From contig CM053140.1 in NCBI GenBank assembly GCA_028571685.1, positions 26,765,501 through 26,829,500 on the forward strand: a stretch of DNA of 64,000 nt, given 5' to 3'. This stretch comes from Heterohyrax brucei (Eukaryota; Chordata; Mammalia; Hyracoidea; Procaviidae). Shown in pieces: positions 23,401 through 41,458 of the stretch; within the stretch, counting starts at the first letter, position 1, and the number at the start of each line of letters is the position of its first letter. A program made the translations under genes and the position numbers. The notes beneath the pieces were generated by a model, which was not told where the DNA came from, searched no databases, and saw only the letters and a list, made by a program, of their open reading frames with translations.

Positions 23401-25031
23401 GGCTGCTAACCAAAAGGTTGGCAGTTCAAATCCACCAGGTGCTCCTTAGAAACTCTATGGGGCAGTTCTACTCTGTCTATAGGGTTGCTATGAGTTGGAA
23501 CTGACTCAATGGAATTGGTTTTGGTTTTTTGGGGGATCATCTTAGCAAGTAAAAATCATGCTACCTCCTAGTCTGTATTCCTTTCTTTAAGATACTTACA
23601 TTACTTCTTTCTTTTTTTTTTTTTTTGTCTTATTTCATGGGCTATAATCACTAAAAGATTAGCTTATTGGTTAAGCCATTAAAAAGCTAGCTTATTGGAT
23701 CCTGTGCTTCCATCTGGATGACGTAGAGAATGGTACTACTCTTAGAGGTCAGGTATGTTGCTAAACACCTTACAGTACATAAAACTGTCCCCACAGCAAA
23801 GAACTGTTGTTGCTGTTACCAGCTTTCCCGTTGGTGTTGGCTTGTGGCAACTCTATGCACAATAGGATTGGACTATTATAGTCCATAGTGTTTTTGTTGG
23901 CTGATCTCCAGAAGTAGATCACCAGGTCTTTCTTCTGTGTCTGTCTTGACTGAAAGCTCTGCTGAAAGTGGTATAGCATCATAGCAACATGCAAACCTCC
24001 AATGACAGGTGGGGGTGGGGAGCGGCTGTGCATAAGTTGCATTGGCTGGGCATCTCCCACATGGAAGGTGAGAATTCTACCACTGAGTATCCCAAAATGT
24101 GATAGTGCTAAGGTTGGAAAACTCCATCCCAAAATAGTATGAAGCAATAGTGATAGCAACTGTCTGTTTTGTTGCACATTTTCATGGGGTTTCACTTTGT
24201 GGAGGAAGTCAGCATTTTAGGACTGGATGTCTGGCCCATGACAACCGGCATCCTTGACCCCGGCCCCACATCAATGCTGACTTACCCATAGGAATGCCCG
24301 ATGAGCACGTTGCGCTTCTTGGCATAGCGCTTGAAGATGGCACGCATGTCCTCGGCGAGCGCATAGAAGGTATAGGCAGCGGCTACCTGTGGTGCTGAGC
24401 TGGCCCCATGGCCTGCCAGGTCAGGTGCCACCACCTCGTAGCCTAGCCGCACAAAGAAGTCCAGCTGTTCCTTCCAGATGGCCAGGGAGCCACCAACCCC
24501 ATGGATGAAGAAGAGCACCACATCAGCCTGAGCACCCTTGCAGCTGGTGATGCGCTTTTCACAGTCTATGTGGATGGTCCGCTTGGGGCGTCGTGTGCGC
24601 CGCCGCCGCCCACTGCTGCCTGCGCTGCCTGGGCCGGACCGACCTTCACTGCCCGCTGGCTCAGCCAGCTCCACTTCCAGGGCAGTTGGTTGCTCTCCAG
24701 AGCCGTTTTGCCAGTGCAGGAGGTCAGCTTGTGGTGCCCGGCCCAGGTTCTCCACCAACAAGCGCCCGTTGCGGTACACGGTGATCCGGCGCTGGCAGCG
24801 GACCAAGCCAGAACGGTCGCCCTGGGCACTGTCGGGGAGTGGTGGCAGCGGGGGAGGCAGCAGGGTAGGGGTTGGGGTGGGCCCAGCATGCTTTACCCGC
24901 AGTACTCGGCCTGGTTTGACCTCCACAAACGTGTAGCCATCACTGGACTCCACACTCTCTAGGGGTCCCACAGTGTTGGGTGGTGCACCCAGCAGGCAGC
25001 AGAAGATCCCATCGGTCACCCCGGTCAACAT
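20493..25031 (-). CDS. ABHD8: ABHD8, alpha/beta-hydrolase domain protein 8
   Basis: Four coding exons, in transcript order: 25031-24286, 22250-22080, 21932-21716, 20651-20493 (stop TAG at 20495-20493). The total is 1293 nt, 430 aa, against 439 in human; the difference appears to lie mostly in low-complexity stretches of the N-terminal region. The start ([15 protein letters not shown]) matches the human protein; an acceptor 8 nt upstream (exon begins at 25039) joins it to a noncoding first exon. Fold features: oxyanion region [10 protein letters not shown], nucleophile elbow GHSYG with Ser247, then [12 protein letters not shown] (acid Asp) and EGSHMVMLE (His), so the Ser-Asp-His triad is present. 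A basic segment ([11 protein letters not shown]) separates a divergent N-terminal part from the hydrolase domain. The substrate is not established. The long intron 22251-24285 holds several SINEs. All introns are GT-AG. Confidence 0.97.
21147..21345 (-). mobile_element. MER5A-type hAT relic, second copy
   Basis: 'cacctcagcactgctgac', 'gcgcagcatccttgg', 'catgacaaccaaaaatg'. It lies in the last ABHD8 intron. Confidence 0.75.
22541..22702 (+). mobile_element. AfroSINE-like SINE in an ABHD8 intron
   Basis: 'gagatctgcttctgaaagg', 'gtgagttggaactgac'. Confidence 0.8.
22868..22985 (-). mobile_element. hAT-type DNA transposon relic
   Basis: 'ggtaggcaaactatggcc' and 'tttgtaaataagtttcac' match the other end of the family seen at 1262-1470. 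Confidence 0.5.
23155..23290 (-). mobile_element. MIR-like SINE
   Basis: 'ggttgcttaacctcttt' and 'catctgtgaaatggtaa' are MIR-type phrases; strand uncertain. Confidence 0.5.
23370..23535 (+). mobile_element. AfroSINE-like SINE, full length
   Basis: Best-preserved copy: 'ggaaaccttggtggcatag', 'aaccaaaaggttggcag', 'ggttgctatgagttgg', with a T-rich 3' end. It lies in the long ABHD8 intron. Confidence 0.92.
23811..24060 (-). mobile_element. AfroSINE-like SINE, diverged
   Basis: 'gtagatcaccaggtc' and 'catgcaaacctccaatg' mark a reverse copy. Confidence 0.6.
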
Positions 25032-25380
25032 GGTGCGTCCTGTGAGTGGGGACAGTTACCAGCTCAGGGCCATCCAAAGAAGAAGGGTTCTCCACCCCTG
25101 CAACACCCACTCCTTGGTAGCTAGGTTGAGAAGCCTGACCAGGGCCTACTTCCAAGAGGCGCCAGTGTGAGGAGGGCTGGAGTCAGCCCAGGTACCAAAA
25201 AGAGGTTTTATCTGGACAGTGCCAGGCCAGTCTCTGACAGAAGGACCTGGCTATGGCTGTCCCCAAGAGACATCAATGGGGAAGGTAGTGGAATGAGGGA
25301 GAGCTTCCTGGAAGAGGAAACACTTTGGCAAATTCAGCCCAGCTTCAGTTCACAGCAGTTATGTCTACCCTAAAGGAGAC

Positions 25381-25587
25381 CTGGAGTGGCACAAACACTA
25401 AAACATCCAACCACTAATGGAAAAGGTTAGCAATTTATACCCACCCACAGGCACCTCACAAGACAGGTCTGGCAATGTGCTTCTGAAAGGTCATAGCCTT
25501 GAAAACCTTATGAAGCGTTTCTATTCTGACACCTATGGGGTCTCTTCTTCATGAGTCAGGATCAACTTGATGGCAACTAATGACAAT
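25381..25587 (+). mobile_element. AfroSINE-like SINE
   Basis: 'gtgcttctgaaaggtc', 'gagtcaggatcaacttg'. It lies just upstream of the ABHD8 coding start. Confidence 0.8.
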
Positions 25588-25650
25588 TACATGGCTGCTT
25601 AAACTCATTCATTCATGCAGTCTTACTCATTTCCACTAAACTAGCATTTC

Positions 25651-26160
25651 TTTTTCTTTTTAAATATTTTATTGTGTTTAAGGTGAAAGTTTACACAGAA
25701 AATTAAGTCCCCATTGAACAATATCTATACAAAATATTCGGTGATATTGGTTACATTTTCACAATGTGTCATCTTCATTCCATTCCAGTTGTAGCATTTC
25801 TAGTACTGTCCTCCAGTTTCTCGGCTCCCTTAGCTTCTCATCTTTGCTTCCGAGTAATTTTTGACTCTTTGGTCTCCTATAGATGATTTTTGGAGCCCTG
25901 GTGGCACAGTGATTAAGAGCACATCACACACAGGTGATAGTCTTTGTTTTATGAGCTAATTTATTGTTTAGGTAAAAGGTGACCCTGGGTGATAGTTTTG
26001 ATTCCCAGCTTAAAGAGTATCTCAGGGTGATAGTCACAGGGAGTCTTCTAGTCTTAACTGGTCCAGTGAGTCTGGACTTTTTAAGAACTTGAGTTCTTTT
26101 TCATATTTTTCTCCCTTTCTGTCAGGAACCATCTATTATGGCTAGACTAGCATTTCTCGA
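25651..26160 (-). mobile_element. LINE 3'-end fragment (RTE/L1-type, afrotherian)
   Basis: 'attttattgtgtttaagg' and 'tgaaagtttacacag' resemble a LINE tail seen in afrotherian genomes, in reverse. A 31-base SINE head (ggagccctggtggc...) interrupts it at 25892-25922. Confidence 0.5.
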
Positions 26161-26439
26161 GGGCCTATTCAAAGGAGCAGTCCCCAACTAAGTCCCACCC
26201 CAGGCCCCTGGCTAGACAGCTGGCCCCAGAAAGGTGAGGCCCTGGGGAAGAGGTTTGGGACCAAGCTCCAGAAGGTCCTGTCAAGCTCCCATTTTAAGTG
26301 AGCCCATTCTAATTAAAATTATGCTCATGCTGACAGAACAGAACTGAAGGACTTTGGCCTCCCTTAGCTCCTACCTCTGACAAAGACAGGTAAGCTAAGC
26401 CTGTGTCACAGAAAAGCTAGTTGAGGCCTACGGGCAAGG

Positions 26440-27420
26440 CATCTGCGGTTTTGCAGGACTGGGGGGCGGGGCGTTGGGAGGAAGCTGCGTGTACCTTGAG
26501 TTCTGCGACTGACCAGAACAAGCCCTAATGGTGGAGATGAGAATGGAAGCGCCACGACTCAGGCTGGGGGCCTCCATGCGTATATCCCACTCCTGCCCCC
26601 CCACGTGTCCATGGCAACCTTAGGCGGTTACGTAACGAGGGGTGAGCCCCTTGCTGCGCCCCCCGCCTTGTGTAGGGCCCGGGGCTGCGGAGACGGGGCT
26701 CCCCAGCCTGAGCGCAGAAGGGGGTCACGTTCGCCCAAGGCCCGGCATCAGGGGCACCGGCCCGGCTAATGAAAGAGAGCCAGCCGCGCGCCCAGCATGG
26801 AAGGGCTTCCACCCAGATTGCGGAGCAGGGTGCAGATGTGCCGCGCCAGCAACCCCCCGCCCCCTGGGGCTCATCAGCCCTGCAGAGGGGCTGGGGCAGC
26901 TAGGGCTCCACAGCTTCCTACGAGTCCCGGCCTGGAGGGCATCGCCTCTTGGACAGTGGCCTCGGTCCACCACCAGGGCCCGTTCCCACTCACCTCATCG
27001 AGGGCCCTGGAGCCCGGGGCAGGGCTGAGGTGTCCCGGGCCGAGAAGCCAGAGTCGACCTGCGCGCTTACATGGTGGTGCGAGGTCGGGCCGGGCCGGGC
27101 CGGGCGCGTCTACGCAGGCGGCAACGGCGGGCGCTGGCCCCCGGCGGTCAGCGCGGGGACATCCCACAGCCGCTGAGCTAACCGGCCCTTTAAATCCCTC
27201 CCCAAGAGGGCGGAACCGAGCGCGGATGGACGGGCGCCTAGGCCATTCGTAGCTGTGAGCTGAACTGGCCTAGTTTGGTAACCAATCAGAGACTGCGGTG
27301 CTGAGATGGAGGTGGACTTTCGGAGTAGCGGCCCCGCCCCTTTCAGGGGCTCACAGAGGTAAGGCTTTCGGGGTAGAGACTGGGCTTGGCGGAGAGCCAA
27401 GACGGGTATCGCGGATCTCC
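26440..27420. promoter_or_regulatory. CpG island, ABHD8 promoter, possibly bidirectional
   Basis: About 1 kb of very CpG- and GC-rich sequence. It holds a CCAAT box (accaatcag, 27281-27289) and a GC box (gccccgcccc, near 27331). Minus-strand ABHD8 exon 1 lies on one side and a plus-strand donor (AG|GTAAGG at 27359) on the other. The long open frames here are typical of GC-rich DNA and are not called as genes. Confidence 0.65.
26994..27170 (-). other. ABHD8: Likely noncoding first exon of ABHD8
   Basis: In the CpG island upstream of ABHD8 the minus strand has a strong donor, GAG|GTGAGT, with the exon ending at 26994. This would splice to the acceptor before 25039. The exon's outer limit and transcription start are guesses. 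Human ABHD8 also has a noncoding first exon. Confidence 0.55.
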
Positions 27421-28980
27421 CCGAGGGAGCAGCCGGAGTCCTTTCCCTGAGCGTGGGGTCTCCCTGGCTAGTCCCTTCTCCGAACTGCTCTGCCCCTCCA
27501 AACGGCGCCCCCTTGTCCCTATACTCTCTGTGTGCTTACTTTTCTTTACTTGAAACTGAGACTTCCAGATCTTCCCAACTTCAGGCAGGGAAACTGAGGT
27601 GCATCAGTTAAGGCACTTGCTCAAGGTCCCAAGGCAAACAGGGGGCAGGGATGGGACTTGATCCCAGAGTGAGATAATTATTATTTGCTAAATCTTAGAA
27701 TACAAGTCTAGGGAATCCCAGTTTCACAACTCCACCTCTTTAACTGATGGCCACTAATGAAGCAGAGCAAGAGATCTGAAGTCCCACAAGCCGGTCTTTG
27801 AAATCAACTTCCTGTTAATGCTTCTCTTTTTCTTTTTTTTTTCTTTTTTTACTAATGAAGCCCAGGAAAGCACTGGCTAGAGGCAGACACCCCCAACTCA
27901 GTAGTCCATGTTGAGCCAAGGAAGGTCCACCCCCTCTTCCCACCCCCACCCCCCACTCCACCCCAGCGCCAGGAGTTACAGATCCCCTCGTTCAAATTCA
28001 GTCTCTGTTGGAAGTGTGGCCTTGGAGAAGTCACTTTACTTCTCTGAGAAGTCTGTGAAATTAATTCCATCATGAGTTTGCTATAAAGGGTTAAAGGGGG
28101 TTGCTTATACTAAATGCTCAATAAATTGGTAAATCACTCAGTGTTATTATTATAGTGACAGTGGTCTGCTGAATGGTGGTTCAGGTGGCATGGCCTTTAG
28201 GGAACAAAGGGTTAACTGTTCTCTTGTTCCTGGCCCACTCCCTGACCTAGGAATTTGCTGCCAAAGCTAGATTAGGTCTAGTCACCCACATTTGCCCACA
28301 GGGTGCTCCCAGGAAACTGTATGTTTATTCATTCAGCAAATACTCCCACCTCAAGGGAGATGCTGGGTTGCCAACAGGGACTCAGCTTCAGGCCAGGCCC
28401 TTGAGAGGCCCCTGGACTGCAGACATTTTCAGTCACATGGAGTCAGGGTTTGAGTCAGGGACAGGGCTAGTGTAGGGGGTGGTCAGAGAGGGACATCTGA
28501 AGATGATTTTTTTAAAGGATGAATAAGAAGACACCAGCAGAGGGGAGGGTGTGGTGTGGCTGAAACGTAGGGTCTGTGTATAGAGGGCCTACTATGCCTG
28601 GGGAGGAGCTGGACATTTCCCCCGGGCAATAGAGAGCCATTAAGGGTATGTGAAAAGAGGAGGGGCTCAGATCTGTGCATTAGAAAATTTCTAGGCCTGA
28701 ATGGGGGCAAGACAGGCAGGGACAAGTTTGGAGCCCAAGAGGCTCACAGATTGAGAAATGGAAAAGAAGATGGGGGTCCACCCAAGGACATCCAGCCGGT
28801 GCGAACTCAGGATTCTTGGGCTTCCGACCGAGGAGTGGAGGCTTGGTAGCGGCCAGAGAAGAGCTGTCGGTCAGCTGTGTGCCATCTGCCCGGGGGACAG
28901 GGTGGGGATCTACCAGCTGTTTCCAGCTGCTGCCACGAGCCGCAACACGGCCACTCCGGGGCACCCGATGCTGTTGTACA
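27400..28980. other. ABHD8-MRPL34 gap, no gene recognised
   Basis: Mixed unique and repeat DNA: MIR-like phrases at 27575-27670 and 27985-28140 and a T-rich run at 27828-27850. Open frames near 28758-29000 run into MRPL34 but show no recognisable protein. Confidence 0.45.
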
Positions 28981-28985
28981 GAAGA

Positions 28986-29203
28986 ACTACAACTCCCAGC
29001 CGACCGCGAGACAGATCGTATCGCAAGCAGGCGGATACCAAAAACGCACACTGTTCGCCTCTGTCTGCAGGTTCCCAAGAACTACATTCATTTGCTGAGG
29101 CCGAAACTCATACCTATAGTGAGCAGAAGTGGAACTATAACTCCCAGAGGCCTATGCGGCATCGCCCGTTCTGTTTTGGAGAAACTACACTTCCCAGAAG
29201 CCT
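28986..29203 (+). promoter_or_regulatory. Three ZNF143/SBS-like motifs in the MRPL34 promoter
   Basis: Three copies resemble the ZNF143 (SBS) element ACTACAATTCCCAG: ACTACAACTCCCAG at 28986-28999, ACTATAACTCCCAG at 29134-29147, and ACTACACTTCCCAG at 29184-29197. All have the same orientation and lie 60-280 bases before the start codon. This motif is common in promoters of nuclear genes for mitochondrial proteins. Binding is inferred, not shown. Confidence 0.7.
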
Positions 29204-29264
29204 TTGTTCCGCAGCGGCAGACCCTATGGGCCGGTGGCGAGGACCTCGTGACCGGCGGCTGGAC

Positions 29265-29768
29265 ATGGCGACCTCCGCGGGGCCTTTGCGGAGCTTGTGG
29301 GGCCCCGGTAGCAGGTCAGCAGCGCTGCTGGGGAGCAGGTGAGTCTTTAGAGGGTCCTCTCTCCAAAGTCGGAGAGCGCCTAATTTACTCTCCACTTGAC
29401 CTGCCAACTCTGTGCACATTTATGTAGCACCTTTTGCATCCAGGCCATATCACCGCGCGGATCTGAAAGCAGAGGTTCAGAGAAGTTGAGTGCCGCACCC
29501 GAGGTCACACAGCGTCCCCTCTGACCTTTTCCGTTGTTTCTCTGCCTTTCGCAGGTGGCTACAGCCCCGGACCTGGCTGGGAGTCCCGAACGCCTGGGGT
29601 TTCCCTACTTCGCAGCCGGCCCGAGGCAAGGCGCGCGGGAACGAGTATCAGCCAAGCAACATCAAACGCAAACACAAGCATGGCTGGATTCGGCGCTTGA
29701 GCACGCCGGCCGGCGTCCAGGTCATCCTTCGCCGTATGCTCAAGGGTCGCAAGTCGCTGAGCCATTGA
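29265..29768 (+). CDS. MRPL34: MRPL34, mitochondrial ribosomal protein bL34m
   Basis: Two coding exons, 29265-29338 and 29555-29768 (stop TGA), total 288 nt, 95 aa (human 92). Residues 1-~48 form an arginine-, serine- and leucine-rich mitochondrial targeting segment ([18 protein letters not shown]). The rest is the conserved bL34 domain: [20 protein letters not shown], then [20 protein letters not shown], ending SH. bL34m is a small, basic protein of the large mitochondrial ribosomal subunit that binds rRNA. The intron is GT-AG with codon AG|G split. An in-frame ATG lies 13 codons upstream (29226); I chose 29265 because it has the better context (gacATGG) and matches the human N terminus. No clear AATAAA follows within 300 bases. 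Confidence 0.97.
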
Positions 29769-29769
29769 G

Positions 29770-30640
29770 GACCTAGTCGCCGCCCGCAGGACCTCCTCTT
29801 CTGGGAGCGAGTCTGGCGCTTTTTTTTTGCAAACAGAAAGGACAACTCGGTCATGAATACTCTCCAAATGTGGGGGCTGGGCCAGGAACATGATTTAGGG
29901 TGACAGTGGAGAGGAGCAGAGTCAGCCCTTGCCAGATCTTTTTGGCTTTTGAATTACAGAAAATTTAGAACATACACAGTAGTCCGTCCACATATAATAC
30001 AGTGAACCAATTATATACAGTCCTCACCACCAGCAGTTTAGGACACATCTTCATCCTCTGTGTTAATTTTATACAGATCTCAGCATCCACTGATTAGTTC
30101 TGTAAATAATTCTAAACGTATTCCTGGAAGATAAGGACTCATAATCTCAACGCTTACCACAGTTAAAAAATTAGCAATTAATTTCTAAATGTCATTAAAT
30201 GCCTAATGGGTGTTGAAGTTTTCAGTTGTTTTATATATTTTATATATATATATATATATAAGTACAGAGTTGTATAGATCTGGGAAGGGGAAATGCCAGT
30301 GACAATAGGATTGAGTACTCTGTCCGAAAGGACAGGTTGTGAGACCTTGAACAAGAACTTGGCCCTCAAGAGGCTGATTTGGCTTCTACAAAATGAGGTG
30401 CTCATCTGTCCTTTGCTGTTTTGTTGGAATAATACTATGAATGGCAGCTCCCACTTAGTAACTTATTGTAGGTACTGCGTATTTGACAGATTGTTTTAAT
30501 AGGGGGTGGGGTGAGGAAGAGGGAAGGCAGTAGATTCCTATCCAGGCAATTTGGACACAGCAGGGTCAAGGATGGGGGATGGTATTGTGGGGGCTCGGAG
30601 AAGAGGCTACCCAAGAGGTCTGACTTGGAAAAAATGCCTA
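29770..30640. other. MRPL34 downstream, AT-rich
   Basis: MRPL34 3' UTR, then AT-rich old repeat-like DNA with an (AT)n microsatellite at 30236-30260. No gene seen. Confidence 0.4.
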
Positions 30641-30838
30641 CTAGTTGATTTTAACTCAGCGACACTACAGAAGAGTACTGCTCTGTACGGTTTCCAAGGA
30701 GCAGCTGATGGATTCGAACTGACCTTTTGCTTAGCAGACATATTTGTAAAAAAACAAATACGTTGCAGTCTAATTGGTTTTCAAGGAGCGTTGGTGGACA
30801 CTGCCGACCTTTTGGTAAATCGAAGTTGTTCAACACTA
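30640..30838 (-). mobile_element. AfroSINE-like SINE
   Basis: 'agttgattttaactcagc', 'ggattcgaactgacc', upstream of the DDA1 promoter. Confidence 0.75.
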
Positions 30839-31016
30839 GGCCGACCAGGATCTCCAGTCATAGGTAGGGAGGCAGAAACTCAAGGTTGGGACCCAGAAGA
30901 GCAGGGTGGAAGGGTCATGGTCCCAGTCTTCTGTAGCTGTACGATTGTAAGACCGAAAGAAACAGGGATCTCGAGTACAAGGGACTCAAAAGAAAAGGGA
31001 CTCCCGAACTTCCGGG

Positions 31017-31315
31017 ACTATAATTCCCAAGAGGCTCCGCGGCGTGGCCCCCGCCCACTTCCGGATCTTCCCTATGCCTCCAAAATTCGGGCGGGGTTTT
31101 GCGCCCTTAACCAAACCTGATGCGAAAGGAGGGGGCGTGGCTACCAATAGGCGCGTGACTTTGCTGTGTTTGGCCAATGGGATTGTGCGGAAGCTCCCTA
31201 TCATGGGGGTGGGGCTAGACAGAGGCCCAATGACGGGGCCCGGCGGCGCCATCACTGTGGGCTGTGCCGTGGCTGGAAGTTACTGTGCGGCGGCGGCTGA
31301 GAAGGCGGCTGTAGT

Positions 31316-31353
<38 letters not shown>

Positions 31354-31400
31354 CGGTGGCTGAGGAGGCAGCGACGGCGGCGGCGACGGCGGAAACAGAA
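31017..31400 (+). promoter_or_regulatory. DDA1 promoter and 5' UTR, CpG island with CCAAT boxes
   Basis: CpG-rich. It contains one SBS-like motif (ACTATAATTCCCAAG, 31017-31031) and CCAAT boxes at 31144-31148, 31174-31178 and 31227-31231. Their spacing suggests an NF-Y type TATA-less promoter with a start near 31230-31280 (inferred). Confidence 0.65.
31314..31395 (+). repeat. GGC/GGT/GAC trinucleotide run in the DDA1 5' leader
   Basis: Trinucleotide-rich tract with eight uninterrupted GGC units flanked by GGT and GAC variants. It ends just before the DDA1 start codon. In one frame it reads as polyalanine (see findings). Confidence 0.9.
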
Positions 31401-31401
31401 G

Positions 31402-38757
<7,356 letters not shown>

Positions 38758-39310
38758 GACTCGTACTCCCCTCACCACGCCTCTTGTCGTGTCTGCTCTG
38801 CACCGTGCGTCCGTACCCACCCTGCCCCACCCACCCTGCCCACACTGCACTGTCCACACTGCGTCTACCCTCCTAGGAGCTAATGTATTTATTTTCCTCG
38901 AGTTTTTATTTATGCTGTAAAGTGTACCCAGCGATGGTTAAAGCGGACGTCAGACCCTGTAGCGTGATGTTGGTAGATGCTTTTTAAAAAAATGAAAAAC
39001 AATTGTTATTTTCCCCACCCAGACACCTCCCTCTGCCCCCCAGTTGTTTTCACAAATGAGAGTGTGGCCAAGAGGGTGGGGGCCAGGGGTCCTGGCCTCC
39101 TGGCTTCCAGGGACAGCCAAGCGGCCTTTTTCCTTACCCGCCCAGCCACCAAATTAGGCCTTTAAGATGCATCCTGGTCTAGCGTTCCACCGAGAACTCT
39201 TCTGGGCCCAGGTCTTGCTCTGAGCATGTGCGAGGGGGCAAAGGAGGCCTTTCTGGAATTTTCTCTTCAGTCATTTTATCATGGACTAGTGCGTGCTCAG
39301 TGTCCACCCC

Positions 39311-39316
39311 AATAAA
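39311..39316 (+). terminator. DDA1 polyadenylation signal
   Basis: AATAAA about 550 bases after the DDA1 stop, followed by T/G-rich sequence. A weaker ATTAAA lies at 40529-40534 and could serve a longer 3' UTR. Confidence 0.7.
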
Positions 39317-39339
39317 AGGATCTTTCCTATCTGACCTTG

Positions 39340-41210
39340 CGTCTTTGCGAGGCATCTGATCACCACCAGGAGAAACCAAGAGGGGACCCTCACCAGTGCT
39401 GGGGACCAGCTGGACTCTCCTGTGGGCCCACTGTGACCACCTCACTCAGCCAAGATGTGCTGGACCTGCTCCTTTACCTCACCTGCTTAGTTGTCCCCAT
39501 GGACTGGGTCACTCTGGAAACAGTCGACACTGCCAAGGATGAAGCTGTGACTGCAATCAGTTCCCAGGACACTGTTGAGCAGGTGGCAGTGGAGATGACT
39601 GGCCATACCTGTGCAGGGCCTCACAGGTCTCGGGAGCCCACCAAGGCCCCTACAGCATGGCTGCAGGTGGTGTTTCACCCTCAGACCCCAGGTCAGACAA
39701 CAGGCCCTCCTAGTGCAGCCACCTATTACGGACATGATTGATGGGTCCATTTGGGCCCTAGGCTGTGGAGAGAAGGTCCCTGCAAGCATCGGGCAGTGCC
39801 ACTTTTTCTTGCTCACCCACCTCAGTGGCGTTTGCAGGGTGGGAGCCAAGCACTGTGGAAAGTGGAGAGTGTGAGGGGCCTTGCTATGGAACAGAGGACC
39901 CCTGATTGCGAGGGGTGCCTACACTGGGTGATCACTGTCAGGGCTTGGACTGCTACCTTCCTAGGAGGAGGTGGCCCCAGGTCCCTGAAGGCTGAGCTGG
40001 CCAGGTGCACCTGCCCCAGGAGTTCCCTTCAGGCCCAGGTGTGATGTCTGGGTCCTGCAGTCCCACTGGTGGCTCCGGGGTGTCCCCAGGGGGACAGGCC
40101 TGGCTTCCATTGCCCAAGAGGGCTCAGGCTTGCTGGAGGTGCTCAGCCTGAAGGTGTGCAGCCTGGAGCCCCCAGTCGTGGGTCACTCAGACCCTGGCGG
40201 GCACATAGGCTTGCTATATTTGTTGGTGATTGAGAAAATGGGGACCAGAGGACCCTTCCTCTCATCTGCCCCCTGCCCTACCAGCCCTGCATCCCTGTTT
40301 GAGGCCTCCTGCTGCCATCTGTCCAGGGCTCAACTGTTGCTGTGGCTGATGGCATGGAATGGTGCCTACCTGGGCCTCCCTACTGGGGAGCTAACGCTTG
40401 GACCTGAGCCTACCCCTACTCACATACCATCTGTGGCTCCCTCTGCCCACCTTCCTGCCGTTTGTGCCCCCTGTCACCAATCTGCCTGCCACACCTCTGT
40501 GCCTTCGCGCAGGTTGTGCTCTGCCTCCATTAAACTACTACTGTTCCTTGTGACCCTCGCTAGAGTGCCCCTTCTTCATGCCCTAACCCTTCTGGTTGGT
40601 CCCTCCAGCCCAGTCCTTGGCAGTGGCCACAGAAGGCTCAAAGCCCTTTTGAGTGTGGACTTGTCTGCTGCTTTCAGATGATCATAAGGATCAGAGGTGA
40701 TGTTACCAGTGCAAATATTGGGGGGGGGGGGAGCTTGTGTCTGTTCCTGGGACCCCTGCCGCCATGTCATCCCTTTCCCATTCTGTCTGGTGCCTTCTGA
40801 CTACCCCATGTTCTTCCCATTGTCCTAGGTTCCCAGAGGGTGACCCCGGGGGGCTCTATGCTGGGAAGGACCACCTTTTCCATATCCTCCACCCCCCACA
40901 TAGCCAGAGAGGACCATGTACCCTTCTCCCCTGCTGACCCCAGGCCCTGGCCCTTAAACTGCCTCCTCATGTTGGCAGCTTGGCTCCTTGTCTTGGTGGC
41001 AGGACCCAGGCTTGGAGCTGTTGCAGCTGCTCCTGGAAGCCCAAAGGCTGAGGTCGGCCCTGAAATCTAGGCCACCTTATAGGTTACAGCAGCCCTGAAC
41101 TTTCTAATTGTGTCCCTGAGTCCCAGTTCCAAGGAGAGGCCCAAGTATAGCCCAGCACATGCAGGCCGGGAAGGGGTGCATACCCTAGCCTCTTCCATAG
41201 CATTGACCCT
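39340..41210. other. DDA1-ANO8 intergenic stretch, no gene recognised
   Basis: GC-moderate unique-looking DNA with no reading frame I recognise. It contains an ATTAAA at 40529-40534 and a run of 12 G near 40720. It may include extended DDA1 3' UTR. Confidence 0.4.
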
Positions 41211-41231
41211 GGGCACTGTTGAAATATACTT

Positions 41232-41237
41232 TTTATT
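41232..41237 (-). terminator. ANO8 polyadenylation signal
   Basis: The minus strand reads AATAAA about 220 bases after the ANO8 stop. The plus strand just beyond (41269-41290) also has several AATAAA copies, so this gap could end transcripts from both sides. Confidence 0.75.
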
Positions 41238-41458
41238 GCATTTCTGCCGTTTTACAAAAATATGACAAAATAAATTAAAAACAAATAAATAATTGCCTAT
41301 TCTGTGTGTGTTCTCTGTTGGGTTTTGGGGGGTTTCCTTTCTCTTATCCCCCTCCTGGTCAATAGGACAACGGCAGATAGGGTGGCTCTGACCCTCAGAC
41401 GGGCAGCTGGCCCTAAGTGGGTATTGCATATGAGCTCAGTGGGAAGGTGGGCAGCGGG

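Noticed and set aside
24501-24962. 153-codon plus-strand frame opposite ABHD8 coding exon 1
   Set aside because: Shadow of the real ABHD8 frame.
26642-27252. Several 80-150 codon frames in the ABHD8 CpG island
   Set aside because: Open on both strands at once, as expected in very GC-rich DNA; no conserved protein recognised.
29078-29095. Fourth ZNF143-like motif (gaactacattcatttg)
   Set aside because: It keeps ACTACA but lacks the CCCAG half.
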